Assembly: GCA_035534495.1 (NCBI GenBank)
Contig: DATLRW010000155.1
Span: 1 to 33,444, forward strand
Length of the DNA stretch: 33,444 nucleotides
Source of the DNA: JAKASX01 sp035534495
GTDB taxonomy: Bacteria > Acidobacteriota > Terriglobia > Acidiferrales > UBA7541
Reading direction: 5' to 3'
Part shown: in pieces, positions 1 through 7,029 of the stretch
How positions within the stretch are numbered: position 1 is the stretch's first letter
Layout of the letters: each line of letters begins with the position of its first letter
Translations under genes and position numbers: made by a program
The notes under the pieces: generated by a model
Seen by the model: the letters and a program-made list of their open reading frames with translations, nothing else
What the model was told of the DNA's origin: nothing
Database searches by the model: none

Positions 1-258
1 GCCGTATGGATGGTGCGGCGAATTTTCGGAAGGATGTCGGGCCGGGCGGCAAGATCCCGGCGCGTCGGGCGGCAACAGCCGGCACCGCCGCCAGAGCCGG
101 CGCCGACAAAAACATTGCACCGCGACCCATGGTGCGGCACCTACGTTGCCGAGGACATTTCCCACCGCCTGGATGAGGGGGAAAACACCCTGCACTTCTG
201 TTCCCAGGAGTGCCGGATGCGCTACATCGCCAAGCAGCGTCGCTCCGCCCAAGCCTGA
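1..258 (+). CDS. Small membrane-anchored zinc-finger-like protein (PP0621/YHS-like), 5' end probably outside window
   Basis: The C-terminal half holds a Cys-pair arrangement: DPWCGTYV, then about 25 residues later HFCSQECRMRY. This resembles the small treble-clef (TRASH/YHS-like) domain of PP0621-type proteins, which usually follows one N-terminal membrane helix. An internal ATG lies at base 10, but the frame stays open to base 1 and reads AVWMVRRIF there. That looks like the cytoplasmic end of a membrane helix followed by basic residues, so the true start is probably upstream of the window. The middle is rich in Pro, Ala and Arg (linker). It ends 27 bases before the glutamate dehydrogenase gene and may be co-transcribed with it. 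Function is unknown; metal binding is inferred from the cysteines. Confidence 0.6.
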   Translation, partial: AVWMVRRIFGRMSGRAARSRRVGRQQPAPPPEPAPTKTLHRDPWCGTYVAEDISHRLDEGENTLHFCSQECRMRYIAKQRRSAQA

Positions 259-285
259 AACAGCCTGAAGCACAAGGAGATCTCG

Positions 286-1578
286 ATGGCCACCGTCACA
301 CGTCCCGCGCTCTCCACCCGCATGCCCCCTCGGGAAGACCTGAACCTCTTCCATATTTCCCAGCTCCAGTTCGATATGGCCGCCGAACTTCTCAAGCTGG
401 ATCCCGGCCTGCGCCAGGTCCTGCGGACTCCCCGGCGCATTTTGGAAGTCTCCATCCCGGTTCACATGGACAATCGCCAGACGAAGGTTTTCGCCGGCTT
501 CCGCGTCCAGCACAACGTGGCCCGCGGCCCGGCCAAGGGCGGCATCCGCTACCATCCCGGGGTTTCCCTCGATGAAGTCAAGGCGCTGGCCGCCTGGATG
601 ACGTGGAAAACGGCCACCGTCAATATCCCCTTTGGCGGGAGCAAGGGCGGGGTGATCTGCGATCCCAAGCGGATGAGCAAGGGCGAGCTCGAGCGAATGA
701 CCCGCCGCTTCACCTATGAAATTCTTCCCATTATCGGCCCGGAAAAAGACATTCCCGCGCCCGACGTCTATACCGACGCGCAGACCATGGCCTGGGTGAT
801 GGACACCTACGCCACGACCGTGGGCCATTCCTCGCCCGCCGTTGTCACCGGCAAGCCCATTGGCCTGGGCGGTTCGGAAGGGCGCCATGAAGCGACCTCC
901 CGCGGCGTCCTGGCCATGGCCGAGGAGGCTTGCAAGCTCAAGCGAATCCCTCTGCGCGGCGCGACCGTCGCCATCCAGGGATTCGGCAGCGTGGGCCGGG
1001 TCGCCTGCCGGCTCTTTGCGGAGAAGCGCGCCAAAGTGGTCGCGATCAGCGATTCCCGCGGCGGCGCCTACAACGCCCGCGGCATCGATCCCCTGCGCGC
1101 CCAGCGTTACAAGGACCGCACCGGCACCGTCGTCGGCATGCCCGGCACGTCGCGCATCTCGAATGACGATCTGCTGACTCTCAAGTGCGACATTCTGGTT
1201 CCCGCCGCGCTGCAAAACGTCATCACCCTGGCCAACGCCGATCAGATCAAGGCCCGGATCATCGTCGAGGGGGCCAACGGCCCGACCACCCCCCACGCCG
1301 ACGAAGTCCTCCATCGCAAGGGCGTCCTCGTCGTCCCCGACGTTCTGGCCAACGCCGGCGGTGTCACCGTCAGCTATTTCGAATGGGTGCAAAATCTGCA
1401 GGGCTACTGCTGGAGCGAGGATGAAGTGAACGCCAGACTCGACGGGGTGATGCGGCGCGCCTTCCGCGAGGTCGTCGTTTCGGCGCAAAAAAACCACGCG
1501 CACCTGCGCCAGGGAGCCTACGTCCTCGCCATCGGCCGCGTCGCCGAGGCCACGACCAGCCGCGGGATGTTCCCCTAG
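286..1578 (+). CDS. gdhA: Glutamate dehydrogenase (Glu/Leu/Phe/Val dehydrogenase family)
   Basis: This 430-residue enzyme matches the family's usual length of about 410-450 and would interconvert glutamate with 2-oxoglutarate and ammonia using NAD(P). The substrate-domain motifs are visible: GPAKGGIRYHP (about residues 81-91), WMTWKTA (104-110) and the catalytic-lysine motif GGSKGGV (Lys120). The Rossmann fold follows with GFGSVG (232-237). The start is set by a strong Shine-Dalgarno AAGGAGA, five bases before the ATG. The AEKRAK segment after the first beta strand of the Rossmann fold does not decide cofactor preference by eye. Leucine or phenylalanine dehydrogenase are weaker alternatives, because the GGSKGG context and length fit glutamate dehydrogenase best. 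Confidence 0.93.
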   Translation: MATVTRPALSTRMPPREDLNLFHISQLQFDMAAELLKLDPGLRQVLRTPRRILEVSIPVHMDNRQTKVFAGFRVQHNVARGPAKGGIRYHPGVSLDEVKALAAWMTWKTATVNIPFGGSKGGVICDPKRMSKGELERMTRRFTYEILPIIGPEKDIPAPDVYTDAQTMAWVMDTYATTVGHSSPAVVTGKPIGLGGSEGRHEATSRGVLAMAEEACKLKRIPLRGATVAIQGFGSVGRVACRLFAEKRAKVVAISDSRGGAYNARGIDPLRAQRYKDRTGTVVGMPGTSRISNDDLLTLKCDILVPAALQNVITLANADQIKARIIVEGANGPTTPHADEVLHRKGVLVVPDVLANAGGVTVSYFEWVQNLQGYCWSEDEVNARLDGVMRRAFREVVVSAQKNHAHLRQGAYVLAIGRVAEATTSRGMFP

Positions 1579-1665
1579 AACGCTCCCCGGAGTTCCGCCA
1601 ACCGCCAGCCGGCTTCGCCACTCGGGGGCCCGATGCCCGGCCCGGGTGAAACGCTCATTTTGTCC

Positions 1666-1695
1666 TTGCGCTTTGCCGCGAATGTTCCTTACAGT
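1666..1695 (+). promoter_or_regulatory. Predicted sigma-70 promoter for thiD
   Basis: TTGCGC (1666-1671) and TACAGT (1690-1695) are separated by 18 bases. Transcription would start near 1702, just ahead of a GAGGAGGGA ribosome-binding site. This placement argues against any thiD start codon upstream of it. Confidence 0.45.
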
Positions 1696-1722
1696 GCGAG
1701 TGAGGAGGGAAACGCAAGAATC

Positions 1723-2598
1723 TTGCTAAACAATTCTCCTGAACCACCGATCGTGCTGACCGTAGCGGGCTTCGATCCCTCCTGCGGGGCGGGCGTTGTT
1801 GCCGACCTGAAGACCTTTGCCGTGCACGATTGCTACGGCTTGGGCGCGATCACCGCCCTCACCATCCAGTCCACACAGGGCGTCGGGGCCGTGCATCCGG
1901 TTCCGCATGCCACCCTTCGCGCGCAGCTCGACGCCTTGCAGGAAGATTTCGAAATCGCCGCCGTCAAGATCGGCATGCTGGCCAACCGCAGCAACGCGGC
2001 GACCGTGGCCGATTTTCTCGATCAAGCCGCGCTCACCCGCGTCGTCCTTGACCCGGTCGTCAAACCGTCGAGCGGCGGTCCGGAGCTGCTCGATTCGGGC
2101 GGGTTGAAATTCCTGCGCGAGGAGCTGATGAAGCGGGTAGCGGTGATCACGCCCAACATCGAGGAAACCGAGTTGCTCACCGGAATGGAAGTCAAGGACC
2201 TGGCGGGGATGAAGGCCGCGGCGCAGAAACTGGTCGAGATGGGCGCCCGCGCCGCCGTCGTGAAGGGCGGGCACATGGAAAAGCCCATCGACGTTCTCTT
2301 CGACGGCAACGAACTTGTCACCTTCGGCGGGGACTGGGTCAAGACCGGCCACACGCACGGCACCGGCTGCACCTTCTCGTCCGCCATTGCCGCGCAGCTT
2401 GCCTCCGGCCGCGCGCTCACCGAGGCCGTCACGCTGTCCAAGGCCTATGTGGCGCAAGCCATCCTGCACGGCTATTCGATCGGCAAGGGACCCGGCCCGG
2501 TCAACCCGTTCTACCGTTTCCGGCAGGACATCGCCGGCCGCGCCGGCCGCCCGGAAGCCCGCACCGAGCAACCCGCGCCCGAGCCCAGCATCCGCTGA
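1723..2598 (+). CDS. thiD: Hydroxymethylpyrimidine/phosphomethylpyrimidine kinase
   Basis: ThiD phosphorylates HMP and HMP-P to HMP-PP, the pyrimidine half of thiamine. The N-terminal signature VAGFDPSCGAGVVADLKTF is the HMP-binding segment of the PfkB/ribokinase-like fold. Also visible are the PfkB-type VVKGGH strand and, near the end, the anion-hole motif HGTGCTFSSA. The frame is open upstream to an ATG at 1633, but I choose the TTG at 1723: it follows GAGGAGGGA (1702-1710) and gives the usual family N-terminus. The longer version would begin upstream of the likely promoter. The product is 291 residues, slightly longer than the usual 265-270 because of a Pro/Ala/Arg-rich tail. No other thiamine gene is next to it. 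Confidence 0.92.
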   Translation: MLNNSPEPPIVLTVAGFDPSCGAGVVADLKTFAVHDCYGLGAITALTIQSTQGVGAVHPVPHATLRAQLDALQEDFEIAAVKIGMLANRSNAATVADFLDQAALTRVVLDPVVKPSSGGPELLDSGGLKFLREELMKRVAVITPNIEETELLTGMEVKDLAGMKAAAQKLVEMGARAAVVKGGHMEKPIDVLFDGNELVTFGGDWVKTGHTHGTGCTFSSAIAAQLASGRALTEAVTLSKAYVAQAILHGYSIGKGPGPVNPFYRFRQDIAGRAGRPEARTEQPAPEPSIR

Positions 2599-2650
2599 GA
2601 AGCGTCGGCTCTCCCTCATTTTCTTCATCTATGGCAGGCCGGCAGGCGGG

Positions 2651-3469
2651 TTACTGCGGCTTGGCCGGCGGCAGCATCGGCCCGCCCGGACGGAAATTGC
2701 TCGATCGCACGATGAGGCGGATGGGCAGTTCGTTTTTGCCTTGCCGGTCGTAGTCCTCGGAACGAACGTAGCTGGGAAACCAGTATTTCCCGGCGACGTT
2801 CTCCCGGTAAATGTCGAGAAACGAATAGGTAAAAGGCAGCGCGTCGGACGGTTTCGGCCCGTTCGTCAGGAAACGCCCGTAACTCTTCACGATGGCCAAA
2901 TCGACCGTGTCGACCCAGACGATGCCGGAAAAGTAGAACCGGCCCGGCTGCAGGATCTTTGGCTGGACCTCAAACACATAGGTCATCAGCTCCCCCTGCT
3001 TATCGGTGCCCCGGTAGGTGAACTTGTAGTTCGCGTAGGCATCGCCGGCGAGCGGAAAAGCCGGTATCGCGGCAATCGTTTCCAAATCCGGGGGAGCCAG
3101 GGAGAGGACCTGCAGGCTCGATTTGCCTTCATTTACGATGCGGTCGAAACGCTTGCCGCCCGGCCGCGGATACACCTCCGCTTCCACCTGGAAGTTCCCG
3201 GTCGGGTTGCCGTCCGCCCCCAGCTCCTCCACGCGAATCGTTTGCCGGAAACCGTACGTTTGGTAGGCGGCCCTGTATTCGGTCTCGTGGGCGATGAAAT
3301 GCTGAATGATCTGGTCGGGCGACATCGGGGGCGGCGGCAGTTTCGGAAACAGTGGAATACGCTTGATGACCGGGGGATTCAGGGGGGCTTGCATGGGACC
3401 GGTCTGCTGCGCCCACCCCGCCGCCGTCGCCAGGAGCACGGCCAGTCCAAATATTGCTGCTCGTCTCAT
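2651..3469 (-). CDS. Secreted LolA-like / outer-membrane-lipoprotein-sorting-like protein
   Basis: A 272-residue exported protein. Starting at the ATG at 3469 gives a clean signal peptide: MRRAA, a hydrophobic stretch, then GWAQQ as a likely signal-peptidase I site. A longer open frame reaches 3622 but would bury the signal peptide and overlap acyP. The mature part has alternating beta-strand patterns and a YPRPGGKRFDRI strand reminiscent of LolA-fold proteins that handle lipids or lipoproteins in the periplasm. The fold assignment is by pattern only. It ends in a Pro-rich tail. It diverges from acyP and converges on thiD. A second protein of the same general type is encoded at 17953-18786. 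The exact substrate is unknown. Confidence 0.65.
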   Translation of the reverse strand: MRRAAIFGLAVLLATAAGWAQQTGPMQAPLNPPVIKRIPLFPKLPPPPMSPDQIIQHFIAHETEYRAAYQTYGFRQTIRVEELGADGNPTGNFQVEAEVYPRPGGKRFDRIVNEGKSSLQVLSLAPPDLETIAAIPAFPLAGDAYANYKFTYRGTDKQGELMTYVFEVQPKILQPGRFYFSGIVWVDTVDLAIVKSYGRFLTNGPKPSDALPFTYSFLDIYRENVAGKYWFPSYVRSEDYDRQGKNELPIRLIVRSSNFRPGGPMLPPAKPQ

Positions 3470-3560
3470 TGTTTCCCCGTCCGATTCTCGCATATCGGTC
3501 CCTGGCCTCTCCAGTCGCGCCCGGGTCCCGCGGCTTGGGCCGCCGGATGACGCGTGGCTC

Positions 3561-3569
3561 TGGTAAAAT
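3561..3569 (+). promoter_or_regulatory. Extended -10 promoter element for acyP-apt
   Basis: TGGTAAAAT is an extended -10 box about 36 bases before the acyP ATG, predicting a start near 3576. No good -35 is seen at 17 bases spacing. The AGGAG ribosome-binding site (3591-3595) lies within the short leader. Confidence 0.5.
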
Positions 3570-3605
3570 CCATCGTTCGCCGGACACGGCAGGAGAACCT
3601 CCACT

Positions 3606-3902
3606 ATGGACGAGCAGCGCATCGCCCGGACTTTTTTTGTGAGCGGATCGGTGCAAGGCGTCGGGTACCGCCATTACACCCGCCGCATGGCGCAGGGGCT
3701 GAACGTCGCCGGCTACGCCAAGAATCTTCGCGACGGCCGCGTCGAAGTCTATGCCATCGGCTCGCGCGAGCAGCTCGCCGCGCTGCGCCAGAAGCTCGAA
3801 ATGGGCCCGGCATCCGCCGTAGTGTGGGAAGTCGCCGAGGAGCCCGCCGAGATGCTGCCCCGCTACGGCGACGATTTTTCGATCGAGCACGAAAACAACT
3901 GA
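3606..3902 (+). CDS. acyP: Acylphosphatase
   Basis: This 98-residue protein hydrolyses carboxyl-phosphate bonds of acyl phosphates such as acetyl or carbamoyl phosphate. The family signatures are complete: SGSVQGVGYRHY, with the phosphate-binding loop and catalytic Arg (about residues 13-24), and GYAKNLRDGRVEV, with the catalytic Asn (about 36-48). Length is typical (90-100). It is the first gene of an apparent two-gene unit with apt, 13 bases apart, behind its own extended -10 element. The AGGAG site lies about ten bases before the ATG, slightly far but usable. Carbamoyl phosphate feeds pyrimidine synthesis, but a link to the pyr genes 7 kb away would be speculation. Confidence 0.93.
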   Translation: MDEQRIARTFFVSGSVQGVGYRHYTRRMAQGLNVAGYAKNLRDGRVEVYAIGSREQLAALRQKLEMGPASAVVWEVAEEPAEMLPRYGDDFSIEHENN

Positions 3903-3915
3903 GAAAGGGAGCGGA

Positions 3916-4437
3916 ATGGACGACCTGAAGAAACTGATTCGAGCGGTTCCCGATTACCCGAAACCGGGGATTCTTTTCTACGACCTGACCACGCTCTTCC
4001 AGGACCGGTCCGGGTTCGGAACCCTGATGAAAAGGATGATCGATCATTACCGCTCGCTTCGCGTCGACGTCGTGGCCGGCATCGAGGCGCGCGGCTTCGT
4101 CATCGCCCCGGTTCTCGCCTACGAGATGCAAGCCGGCTTCATCCCCGTGCGCAAGCCGGGCAAGCTGCCCTGGAAAACCGCGCAAATCCGCTACCAGCTC
4201 GAATACGGGTCCGACGGCCTGGAAATTCACGAGGATGCCGTCCAACGCGGCCAGCGCGTCCTGATCTGCGACGATCTGCTCGCCACGGGCGGCACGGCTC
4301 AGGCCACCGTGCATCTGATTCGCCAACTGGGCGGCGAGGTGGTGGGGACCTGTTTTGCGGTGGAGCTGACTTTCCTGAATGGCCGCTCCAAGCTCCAGGG
4401 CGTCGACGTCTTCTCGACCCTCAGCTACGACTCGTAA
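3916..4437 (+). CDS. apt: Adenine phosphoribosyltransferase
   Basis: Apt salvages adenine to AMP using PRPP. The 173-residue length is typical. The N-terminus (IRAVPDYPKPGILFYDLTTLF) is the family's adenine-binding region, followed by VAGIEARGFVIAPVLA and KPGKLPWKT. The PRPP loop appears as VLICDDLLATGGTAQA near residue 115-130. The start is supported by a GAGAAAGGAGCGG ribosome-binding region directly upstream. It follows acyP at 13 bases and converges on rlmB. The 112-base gap after it contains an inverted repeat (4455-4470) but no T-tract, so no classical terminator is visible. Confidence 0.95.
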   Translation: MDDLKKLIRAVPDYPKPGILFYDLTTLFQDRSGFGTLMKRMIDHYRSLRVDVVAGIEARGFVIAPVLAYEMQAGFIPVRKPGKLPWKTAQIRYQLEYGSDGLEIHEDAVQRGQRVLICDDLLATGGTAQATVHLIRQLGGEVVGTCFAVELTFLNGRSKLQGVDVFSTLSYDS

Positions 4438-4549
4438 GCAAGCCTCGCGGTTTTCCGGCGCGGGCGCCGGCCAACCCATTGGCAGAACAGGCGGGCGAGG
4501 GCAGGGACTCCCCGGCGCTTGCCCGAATCAGGCCGGAGGGCGCTTTTGC

Positions 4550-5359
4550 TTAGAATTTCCGCCGAGCTTTTTTGGATGTGGGGCTTGTGGCGGGGCTTTT
4601 GGCGCGGCCCGCAGAGGGGCCTGGGGCAGGCACGCCCGCTTTTGCGTTGCGCTGACGAACGGCTTCGAACAGCGCGATGCCGGCGGCCACGGAAACGTTG
4701 AGCGACCGCACCGGCCCGACCGTCGGAATCGAGACGATGTGGTCGCACAGTTTTCGCGTGAGTTCGTGCAAACCCTTTCCCTCGCCTCCCATCACCACAC
4801 CCACCGGCCCGGTGTAATCGACGGCCGTATGGGGCTGTCCCGAGCGCTCGTCGAGTCCGATCAGCCAGTAGCCGGCGGCCTTCATATCCTCCAACGCCCT
4901 CGCCAGGTTCTTCACCTGCGCCACGGGAAGGTGCTCGAGCGCCCCGGCCGAAGTCTGCGCCACCGTGTCGCTGAGTCCGGCAGCCCGGCGTTCAGGAATC
5001 ACCAGCCCATCGGCGCCGGCGGCAAGCGCCGTTCGCACGATGGCGCCGAGGTTCCGCGGGTCTTCCACCCCATCGAGCAGAACGACAAGGCCGGGCCGCC
5101 GCGCTCGTTTCAGCAAGTCTTCAAGGGCAAGGACCTGTTTGGCCGCCGCCAGGGCGACCACCCCCTGGTGGTGGGCGGTTTCAGCCAGACGGTCGATCTG
5201 TTCCCTGTTCTCGAAGCGCACCGGAACGCCGCGCCGGCGCGCCAGCTCGACGATCTCCTGCACGCGCTCGCCGTGGCGGCCGTGGGCGACAATGACCCGC
5301 TCGAGTGCGCCTCCCGATGCCAGCGCCTCGCGCACCGCATGGATGCCGATCAGTTTCAT
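4550..5359 (-). CDS. rlmB: 23S rRNA (guanosine-2'-O)-methyltransferase RlmB (TrmH/SpoU family)
   Basis: A 269-residue SPOUT methyltransferase, probably modifying G2251 of 23S rRNA with S-adenosylmethionine. The N-terminal substrate-binding domain starts with the typical IGIHAVREAL. The SPOUT knot shows motif 1, DGVEDPRNLGAIVRTALA; motif 2, VMGGEGKGL; and motif 3, IPTVGPVRSLNVSVAAGIALFE, where the Asn and Ser residues form the cofactor knot. I use the ATG at 5359 rather than an in-frame TTG four codons earlier. The C-terminus has an unusual low-complexity Ala/Pro/Ser/Lys tail of about 25 residues ending in basic residues, plausibly an RNA-binding extension. Other TrmH-family specificities (such as TrmH) are less likely given the IGIHAV N-terminus. 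Confidence 0.9.
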   Translation of the reverse strand: MKLIGIHAVREALASGGALERVIVAHGRHGERVQEIVELARRRGVPVRFENREQIDRLAETAHHQGVVALAAAKQVLALEDLLKRARRPGLVVLLDGVEDPRNLGAIVRTALAAGADGLVIPERRAAGLSDTVAQTSAGALEHLPVAQVKNLARALEDMKAAGYWLIGLDERSGQPHTAVDYTGPVGVVMGGEGKGLHELTRKLCDHIVSIPTVGPVRSLNVSVAAGIALFEAVRQRNAKAGVPAPGPSAGRAKSPATSPTSKKARRKF

Positions 5360-5407
5360 GGTGGATTGCAACGAAAGCGGAGGATATGGCGCAGCCGGGC
5401 CGCCAGG

Positions 5408-5911
5408 TCAGCCTGCCAGCGCGGCGACGGCCTGCGCGGCAATGGCTTCACCGCGCCCCAGTTCCCCAAGCCCCTCGTTCGTCTTTGCCTTTAAGTTGAT
5501 CGTTTCAGCCGGAATGCCCAGCGCCCCGGCGAGCGCTTCCCGCATGGCGGGGAAATGCGGCCCCAGCTTCGGCCTCTCGGCAATGACCACGGCATCGATC
5601 CAGAGGATTCGCAAGCCGCCTTCGGCCAGAAGCGCCGCCGTCCGCTCGAGAAACAGAAGGCTCCGTGCGCCGCGCCAGCGCGGATCGCTATCCGGGAAAT
5701 GCGTGCCGATATCTCCCAGGCCGCCCGCGCCCAGCAGCGCGTCGCATATGGCATGCGCCAGCGCATCGCCGTCGGAATGGCCCACCGGTCCGCGATCCGC
5801 TTCGATCGCCATGCCGCCCAGAATCAGCCGCCGGCCCGTCTCGAGCCGGTGCAGGTCGTAGCCGATCCCGACCCGCGAAACCGGCGGGGAGGGTGAATGG
5901 GCAGGGCTCAT
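5408..5911 (-). CDS. ispF: 2-C-methyl-D-erythritol 2,4-cyclodiphosphate synthase
   Basis: IspF catalyses the cyclisation step of the MEP (non-mevalonate) isoprenoid pathway. Visible motifs are RVGIGYDLHRL with the zinc-ligand Asp and His, GHSDGDALAHAICDALLGA with the third zinc His, and the GDIGTHFPDSDPRWRG substrate loop. KAKTNEGLGELGRGEAI near the end is also characteristic. At 167 residues it is typical (about 155-165). Its ATG overlaps the ispD stop in a four-base ATGA arrangement (5908-5911), so the two are translationally coupled, a common pairing that includes natural IspDF fusions. Confidence 0.96.
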   Translation of the reverse strand: MSPAHSPSPPVSRVGIGYDLHRLETGRRLILGGMAIEADRGPVGHSDGDALAHAICDALLGAGGLGDIGTHFPDSDPRWRGARSLLFLERTAALLAEGGLRILWIDAVVIAERPKLGPHFPAMREALAGALGIPAETINLKAKTNEGLGELGRGEAIAAQAVAALAG

Positions 5912-6624
5912 TGCGAGCTGCGTTCCCGCTCCAGGTAGAAGCGTGCCAGCTCCATGTCGGCGGGGCGGGTGATTTTCAGGTTGCGCTCCGAGCCCAGCAC
6001 CACGTGGACATCATGTCCCAGCCGCTCGACCATGGCCGCCTCATCGGAAGCGGTGATGCCGTCGCGCTCGGCCTGCGCGAAGGCCTCGCGTAGAAGCCCG
6101 GTGGAAAAAACCTGCGGGGTTTGGGCCAGAACGATCCGCTCGCGCGGGATCGTCGCCGTGATCAGGGCGGCATCCTCGGGCAGGCTCGCCCGCTTGACTT
6201 CCTTGACGGTGTCGATGGCCGGCATGCCGACAATGGCCGCGCCGCACGAGCGCGCCTCGGCAACCACCCGCTCCACCATCTCCCGATTCACGAAGGGCCT
6301 AACCGCGTCCTGGACCAGCACCAGTTCCACGTCGCCGGAAATCATCGCGAGCGCCCGGCCGACCGATTCCTGCCGCGTTTCTCCGCCCGCCACGACTTGC
6401 ACCGGCCGATCCAACCGTTCCTGGCGAACCCGCTCGGTCAGCGCCTCCACATCCCCCTGCCGGGACGCGATCCAGAACTCGGTGATCAGGGGGCTGGCGG
6501 CCAGGCGGCACAGGGTGAAAATCAGAATCGGCACGCCATCGAGCTCCTGAAGCTGTTTCGGCGTGCCCGGGCCCATCCGTGTGCCCATTCCAGCGGCGGC
6601 GACAATGGCTGCGATCCGATTCAT
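5908..6624 (-). CDS. ispD: 2-C-methyl-D-erythritol 4-phosphate cytidylyltransferase
   Basis: IspD transfers CMP to MEP, forming CDP-ME in the MEP pathway. The nucleotide-binding loop IVAAAGMGTRMGPGTPKQ lies at the N-terminus, including the conserved Arg and Lys. VLVQDAVRPFV provides the Mg-binding Asp, and GMPAIDTVKEV and AQTPQVF follow. The ATG at 6624 gives a 238-residue protein beginning right before the loop. The open frame extends 23 codons further, but that part would sit across the likely promoter. It overlaps ispF by four bases, forming a two-gene unit. Confidence 0.95.
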   Translation of the reverse strand: MNRIAAIVAAAGMGTRMGPGTPKQLQELDGVPILIFTLCRLAASPLITEFWIASRQGDVEALTERVRQERLDRPVQVVAGGETRQESVGRALAMISGDVELVLVQDAVRPFVNREMVERVVAEARSCGAAIVGMPAIDTVKEVKRASLPEDAALITATIPRERIVLAQTPQVFSTGLLREAFAQAERDGITASDEAAMVERLGHDVHVVLGSERNLKITRPADMELARFYLERERSSQ

Positions 6625-6636
6625 TGAGGGGCCAAA

Positions 6637-6642
6637 AGTGTA
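6637..6642 (-). promoter_or_regulatory. Candidate -10 box for ispD-ispF
   Basis: On the minus strand TACACT (6642 down to 6637) precedes the ispD ATG by 12 bases. If used, the transcript would begin about six bases before the start codon, leaving no room for a ribosome-binding site. No clear -35 is seen. Confidence 0.35.
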
Positions 6643-6786
6643 CTCCAAGCGCCGGGAAAAAGGGAACTCGATTACCTCAAAACTTGCCCCCAAAAATAGC
6701 AGTCCAGGGAATCATCGCCCGCGCGGACTGCATGGGAATATAAACTTCGAGCGAGATCTTTCCCTGCGGGAGAGAAGCGAAGCGCC

Positions 6787-6984
6787 TTACTTCTTTTCGG
6801 GGCTGGGCTGGCTAGGCGCCGAAGCAGGAGGATTCACCTGTACTGTGTCTTCAGGTCTCATTCCTTGCTTGAATTCCCGGATGCCTTGCCCCAGGCCCCG
6901 CATCACTTCGGGAATTTTCCTACCGCCGAACAAGAGTAAAACGATGAACAGCAGCAAAAGAATGTGTGGCAAACTCAAATCCAT
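6787..6984 (-). CDS. tatA: Sec-independent protein translocase subunit TatA (TatA/TatE)
   Basis: A 65-residue TatA-type protein of the twin-arginine export system, which moves folded proteins across the inner membrane. It shows a short N-terminal membrane helix (HILLLLFIVLLLFG), the hinge FGGRKIPEVMRGLGQGI, an amphipathic helix and a polar Pro/Ser tail, all typical of TatA rather than the longer TatB. No tatB or tatC is visible nearby. It lies 45 bases downstream of selB. A probable Tat substrate with an SRRDFLK signal is encoded at 29261-31330 in the same window, but distance alone says nothing about a specific link. Confidence 0.93.
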   Translation of the reverse strand: MDLSLPHILLLLFIVLLLFGGRKIPEVMRGLGQGIREFKQGMRPEDTVQVNPPASAPSQPSPEKK

Positions 6985-7029
6985 AGAAGCCTCCGGACCC
7001 GGGCAAGAGAACCGCCCGGTTCCGCCTTT

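Noticed and set aside
4455..4470. CCGGCG/CGCCGG inverted repeat after apt as a terminator
   Set aside because: No T-tract on either side, and such GC-rich palindromes are common by chance at this base composition.
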